NCBI GenBank assembly: GCA_964603325.1
Contig: CAZRUH010000026.1
Location: 1 to 8,895, forward strand
Direction of reading: 5' to 3'
Source: LSNR01 sp964603325
GTDB lineage: Bacteria; Patescibacteriota; Minisyncoccia; Moranbacterales; UBA9337
Length of the DNA stretch: 8,895 nt
The position numbers and the translations under genes are program-made. How positions within the stretch are numbered: the stretch's first letter is position 1; each line of letters starts with the position of its first letter. A model generated the notes under the pieces. It had not been told where the DNA came from and did not search any database. It worked only from the letters and a program-made list of their open reading frames with translations. Of the stretch, positions 6,845 through 8,895 are shown piece after piece.

Positions 6845-6880
6845 TAGAGTGGATGAATTATTCATCCACTCTACCTTTTG
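6845..6880 (+). terminator. Hairpin after the main pilin gene, partial terminator or mRNA 3' stabiliser
   Basis: A perfect 13-bp stem (TAGAGTGGATGAA at 6845-6857 with its complement at 6861-6873) closes a 3-base loop. It is preceded by an A-run and followed by CCTTTTGGG, so the U tract is short and interrupted. It would probably let some transcription pass to the next pilin while protecting the 3' end of the upstream message; the A-run also allows function on the other strand. Confidence 0.7.
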
Positions 6881-6912
6881 GGTCTAATGATAAAGAATAA
6901 TTTAATAAAGAA

Positions 6913-7275
6913 ATGAAAAACAAGGTTTTATATGGAACAATTTTAAGTTTGTTATTGATTTTTCCAAAAATATCTAATGCACAATGGACTACCGGATATG
7001 GCAATGCCGGAATGTCCGGTTTACCCAGTGGAACAGTTTCTAATATTGTCATGAATTTAATGTATTGGTTATTGGGATTAGTTGGTGTAATTGGTATAAT
7101 CGGGTTTGTTATTGCAGGAATACTTTATATTATTGCTGCCGGTGATGAGGGGAAAATGGAAATGGGTAAAAATGCAATGACATGGTCAATTATTGGAATG
7201 ATAGTTGCTTTAATGGGTTATGTTATTATTCAGGCGGTGGATAGTATGTTGGGAGGAACAAATCATATGTTTTAA
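6913..7275 (+). CDS. Short VirB2/TrbC-like pilin, paralog of the preceding gene
   Basis: 120 residues. A signal peptide (about 1-23, cleavage likely after SNA) leads to a mature segment WTTGYGNAGMSGLPSG, TM helix about 48-74, the loop AAGDEGKMEMGKNA and a second TM about 90-107, ending SMLGGTNHMF. The end SMLGG is shared with the preceding pilin (SMLGGENSDF), so the two are a duplicated pair. The start ATG has only a weak AAAG-like sequence before it, unlike its partner, so output should be lower unless read from its own message. It sits 74 bases after the previous gene, across the hairpin. It is probably a second or alternative pilus subunit. Confidence 0.85.
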   Translation: MKNKVLYGTILSLLLIFPKISNAQWTTGYGNAGMSGLPSGTVSNIVMNLMYWLLGLVGVIGIIGFVIAGILYIIAAGDEGKMEMGKNAMTWSIIGMIVALMGYVIIQAVDSMLGGTNHMF

Positions 7276-7305
7276 ATAAATATTTAGAGTTTTGGCAATT
7301 TTAGT

Positions 7306-7947
7306 ATGTTTAACAAAAAAATAATCTTTGGGGTTGCAATTGTGGGATTTGTTTTGGGAATAGCGTTTTCAACAAATGCGGTTGTTTGTCCCGGTGGAGC
7401 TTGGGATAGCTCTACGGGTGTTTGTATTCCGACAAATACCGGGCTTCCGGATGGTGGAGGTGGTAATGATCCTGTGCCAAACATAATTACCAATGTTATG
7501 TTATGGTTATTAAGAATAATTGGCGTAATAGCGGTAATCGCTTTTGTGGTTTCCGGAATTCAATATCTAACTTCCGCCGGAAATGAAAGTCAGATTGAGA
7601 CCGCTAAAAGAAATATGCTTTGGTCTATCGTGGGAGTGATTGTGGCCTTGAGCGGTTTGGTTATTTTGGGATTTATTGATAATATGTTAAGTGAAGGTTC
7701 TTATGGTAATACTTCCGGCGGGGGTAGTGGTGGCTCCGGCGGGCAAGCATCTTCTGCCCAAAATCCTTCCGGGGCATGGATAAATCCGGATACGGGATTG
7801 CCTTATAATTCCGGTAACAGTGGCAATAACAATGATGCATCTGTCAATAGAGGAGAATCTATTGTCAATTCGGCAATTAACAATAACGCGACAACCGTAC
7901 CAAATTCACCGTTAAACACCACGGGTTTGCCAATAGAAAATAATTAA
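7306..7947 (+). CDS. VirB2/TrbC-like pilin with long Gly/Ser/Asn-rich C-terminal tail
   Basis: 213 residues. A signal peptide (about 1-25, cleavage near TNA) is followed by an exposed segment with C28 and C40 that may form a disulfide, then TGLPDGGGG, TM about 63-87, the loop SAGNESQIETAKRN and a second TM about 106-123. Residues 130-213 form a flexible tail: a Gly/Ser linker (GGGSGGSGGQ), GAWINPDTGLP, then residues 169-213, identical to the tail of the pilin-peptidase fusion. By VirB2 topology the tail would be outside the cell. The linker's composition blends smoothly into the shared tail, which makes this gene the more natural owner of it. No Shine-Dalgarno is seen; the next gene starts 3 bases after the stop. 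The function of the tail is unknown. Confidence 0.85.
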   Translation: MFNKKIIFGVAIVGFVLGIAFSTNAVVCPGGAWDSSTGVCIPTNTGLPDGGGGNDPVPNIITNVMLWLLRIIGVIAVIAFVVSGIQYLTSAGNESQIETAKRNMLWSIVGVIVALSGLVILGFIDNMLSEGSYGNTSGGGSGGSGGQASSAQNPSGAWINPDTGLPYNSGNSGNNNDASVNRGESIVNSAINNNATTVPNSPLNTTGLPIENN

Positions 7948-8017
7948 TTTATGGTAAAAGTAATAAAAAACATATTTTTAACAATGCTTCTTTTGTTGAC
8001 ATCGGTAGTGATGTTTA
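7809..8017 (+). repeat. 209-base direct repeat, copy 2
   Basis: Partner of 5817-6025, offset by exactly 1,992 bases. It covers the last 139 bases of the tailed pilin gene, a 3-base gap and the first 67 bases of the intact double-pilin gene. Because the gene entering this copy's right edge is full length here but broken at copy 1, this location is the likelier source of the right-hand part. Reading phase is the same in both copies on both sides. Confidence 0.97.
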
Positions 8018-8580
8018 GGAGTGTTTCTTTGGCTCAATTCTGTCCTCCGGGCACCGGTGGTGCAGGAAGTATTTGTTTTGAAAATCCGTTAGCGTATAGT
8101 ACGGTTGATCAACTGTTGCCGGCAATATTGAACAGATTGCAAGGAGTAATTGTTGTTTTGGCATTAGTTTTTATTGTTATCGGCGCATTGTTATATATTA
8201 CTTCTGCCGGAAACGAGAGCAGAATGACGATGGCAAAAGGAGCTATTCTGGCGTCTGTAATTGGTTTAGCCATTGGAATTGCGGCACCATCTTTTTTAAG
8301 GGAAATATACGGAGTCTTGGGTATAGGCGTGCCTGCCGAAGTGGCCGGGTCATTGACTATAGCTCAGATATCTTTGAATGTTTTAAATTTTCTTTTGGGA
8401 ATAGTGGGAACAATCTCAATCATTATGTTGGTGGTTGCCGGGATAATGTATCTTACCGCCGCCGGCAGCGAGGGTCAAATTGAAACTGCCAAGAATATGA
8501 CAAAATGGTCAATAATTGGAATTATTATTGCTTTGTCAGCCATTATTATCGTTAGACAAATTGCCGGGTTATTGACATAG
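7951..8580 (+). CDS. Double pilin: two VirB2/TrbC-like modules in one chain
   Basis: 209 residues. A signal peptide (about 1-29, ending SLAQ) leads into a short segment with C31 and C42, then two pilin modules. Module 1 spans about 56-120 (TM about 65-84, loop SAGNESRMTMAKG, TM about 100-114) and module 2 about 140-209 (TM about 146-168, loop AAGSEGQIETAKNM, TM about 186-201, ending RQIAGLLT). The two loops align clearly (TSAGNES/TAAGSEG), so this is an internal duplication or fusion giving four TM helices. Module 2 is the closest relative of the small pilin at 6093-6368. Its first 67 bases belong to the 209-base repeat. Translation is probably coupled to the gene 3 bases upstream. A terminator follows 17 bases after the TAG stop, so it ends the array. 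It may be a minor pilin or a membrane platform component. Confidence 0.85.
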   Translation: MVKVIKNIFLTMLLLLTSVVMFRSVSLAQFCPPGTGGAGSICFENPLAYSTVDQLLPAILNRLQGVIVVLALVFIVIGALLYITSAGNESRMTMAKGAILASVIGLAIGIAAPSFLREIYGVLGIGVPAEVAGSLTIAQISLNVLNFLLGIVGTISIIMLVVAGIMYLTAAGSEGQIETAKNMTKWSIIGIIIALSAIIIVRQIAGLLT

Positions 8581-8596
8581 TTGTGGTAAATTGCGG

Positions 8597-8637
8597 ATAT
8601 TAAAAAAACAGTTTTCAGAAAACTGTTTTTTTAATAT
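8597..8637 (+). terminator. Strong intrinsic terminator closing the pilin array
   Basis: A perfect 19-bp inverted repeat (8597-8615 with 8619-8637) around a CAG loop. Its core CAGTTTT/AAAACTG is followed by seven T, with seven A on the left side, so it fits rho-independent termination and can work on both strands. It starts 17 bases after the last pilin stop. Confidence 0.92.
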
Positions 8638-8698
8638 AGTATAAAATGTGTTTTTTGTATTTCTGATTTTTGAAATGATAAGGTTTTATAACGATAAC

Positions 8699-8745
8699 TT
8701 GGATTAAATTTTATTTATTTTCCGTTTAAAATAAATAAAATCCAA
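8699..8745. repeat. AT-only imperfect inverted repeat (hairpin)
   Basis: ATTTTATTTATTTT (8708-8721) pairs with AAAATAAATAAAAT (8728-8741) around CCGTTT, and flanking TTGG/CCAA (8699-8702 and 8742-8745) extend it past a bulge of 5 bases on the left. There is no G/C-rich core, so it is a weak terminator at best; it may be a processing site or extrude as a cruciform. Confidence 0.55.
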
Positions 8746-8800
8746 TGAGTTTAAGAAAGCAAATAATGAATAATACTTTAGGCTGACCAACTTGTATTAG

Positions 8801-8808
8801 TTTGCAAA
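8801..8808. promoter_or_regulatory. TTTGCAAA palindrome, third occurrence
   Basis: Third copy of the 8-base palindrome, 54 bases upstream of the -35 box of the promoter at 8863-8890. As with the other two, it lies in a non-coding control region. Confidence 0.3.
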
Positions 8809-8862
8809 ATTGAAAATCGACATAACTTGATATAGATTAGTCAAGTGAAATTAATTGGGGTA

Positions 8863-8890
8863 TTGACATATTTTTTTACAATGCTATTAT
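8863..8890 (+). promoter_or_regulatory. Near-consensus housekeeping promoter reading out of the window
   Basis: The -35 box TTGACA (8863-8868) is perfect; a 16-base spacer leads to TATTAT (8885-8890), one base off consensus, with a TGC extension (8882-8884) making it an extended -10. An inverted repeat ACTTGA-N10-TCAAGT (8825-8846) ends 16 bases before the -35 and could be an activator or repressor site. The gene it drives lies past base 8895. Confidence 0.8.
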
Positions 8891-8895
8891 GTTTC

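Larger units (their letters stand above)
8638..8895. other. Non-coding region after the array
   Basis: From the last pilin stop to the window end (315 bases) I see no convincing coding frame, tRNA or rRNA on either strand. It holds the terminator at 8597-8637, an AT-only hairpin at 8699-8745, a TTTGCAAA site at 8801-8808, a short inverted repeat ACTTGA-N10-TCAAGT at 8825-8846 and a strong promoter at 8863-8890. The region therefore looks like the control region of a gene beginning beyond the window. Confidence 0.7.

Noticed and set aside
7924..7947. Sortase-type sorting signal at the shared tail end (TGLPIEN)
   Set aside because: It is not LPxTG, and no hydrophobic segment or basic end follows; the protein stops there.
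5817..8017. Mobile element or insertion sequence between the repeat copies
   Set aside because: There is no transposase, integrase, terminal inverted repeat or target duplication; the repeat lies in phase over coding sequence, which fits homologous recombination.
8638..8895. tRNA, riboswitch or CRISPR array in the last non-coding stretch
   Set aside because: No cloverleaf arms, no known aptamer core and no regularly spaced repeats were seen.

Overview
This window is AT-rich, with roughly one third G+C by eye. It reads as a chromosomal segment of a Candidate Phyla Radiation / Patescibacteria bacterium, probably of the Parcubacteria side. The grounds are a two-function sugar-phosphate isomerase of the SIS type, an RNase J with a basic N-terminal extension, few Shine-Dalgarno sites, and above all a long tandem array of small two-helix VirB2/TrbC-like pilins. 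One of these has the CxxC-type N-terminus (...PCGxG...CTLCDLF) that I associate with Patescibacteria. No in-frame TGA interrupts any gene, so the standard bacterial code fits. The lineage is an inference from gene content, not from a marker tree.

Layout, all genes on the + strand. (1) Bases 2-838: 3' part of a bifunctional phosphoglucose/phosphomannose isomerase. (2) 936-2783: ribonuclease J. (3) 2910-3482: a class I SAM methyltransferase, preceded by a perfect TATAAT box. (4) 3504-4895: a lipoprotein of the family 1 solute-binding proteins, with no permease or ATPase in the window. (5) 4900-8580: a pilin array with seven pilin modules in six genes. It consists of a pilin fused to an M15-type peptidoglycan peptidase (4900-5955), a small pilin (6093-6368), two closely related short pilins (6485-6838 and 6913-7275), a pilin with a Gly/Ser/Asn-rich tail (7306-7947) and a double pilin (7951-8580). 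A strong hairpin terminator follows at 8597-8637. The last 315 bases hold no gene, but contain that terminator, a second AT-only hairpin and a near-consensus promoter pointing out of the window.

The most striking structure is a 209-base direct repeat (5817-6025 and 7809-8017; 207 of 209 identical, both differences synonymous) spaced 1,992 bases apart. Each copy spans the last 45 codons of one pilin gene, a 3-base gap and the first 22 codons of the next reading frame. As a result two different pilins carry the same C-terminal tail. After copy 1 the downstream gene is cut down to a 45-codon remnant; after copy 2 it is intact. Recombination between the copies would remove or multiply four pilin genes while leaving both outer genes in frame.

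How the parts may work together (inference): genes from 2910 or 3504 to 8580 lie close together on one strand and may form one transcription unit for a type IV secretion-like or DNA-uptake pilus. One short pilin (6485) has a near-perfect ribosome binding site and is the likely major subunit. The tailed, double and peptidase-bearing pilins would be minor or tip subunits, and the peptidase could open peptidoglycan of the cell itself or of a host or prey cell.
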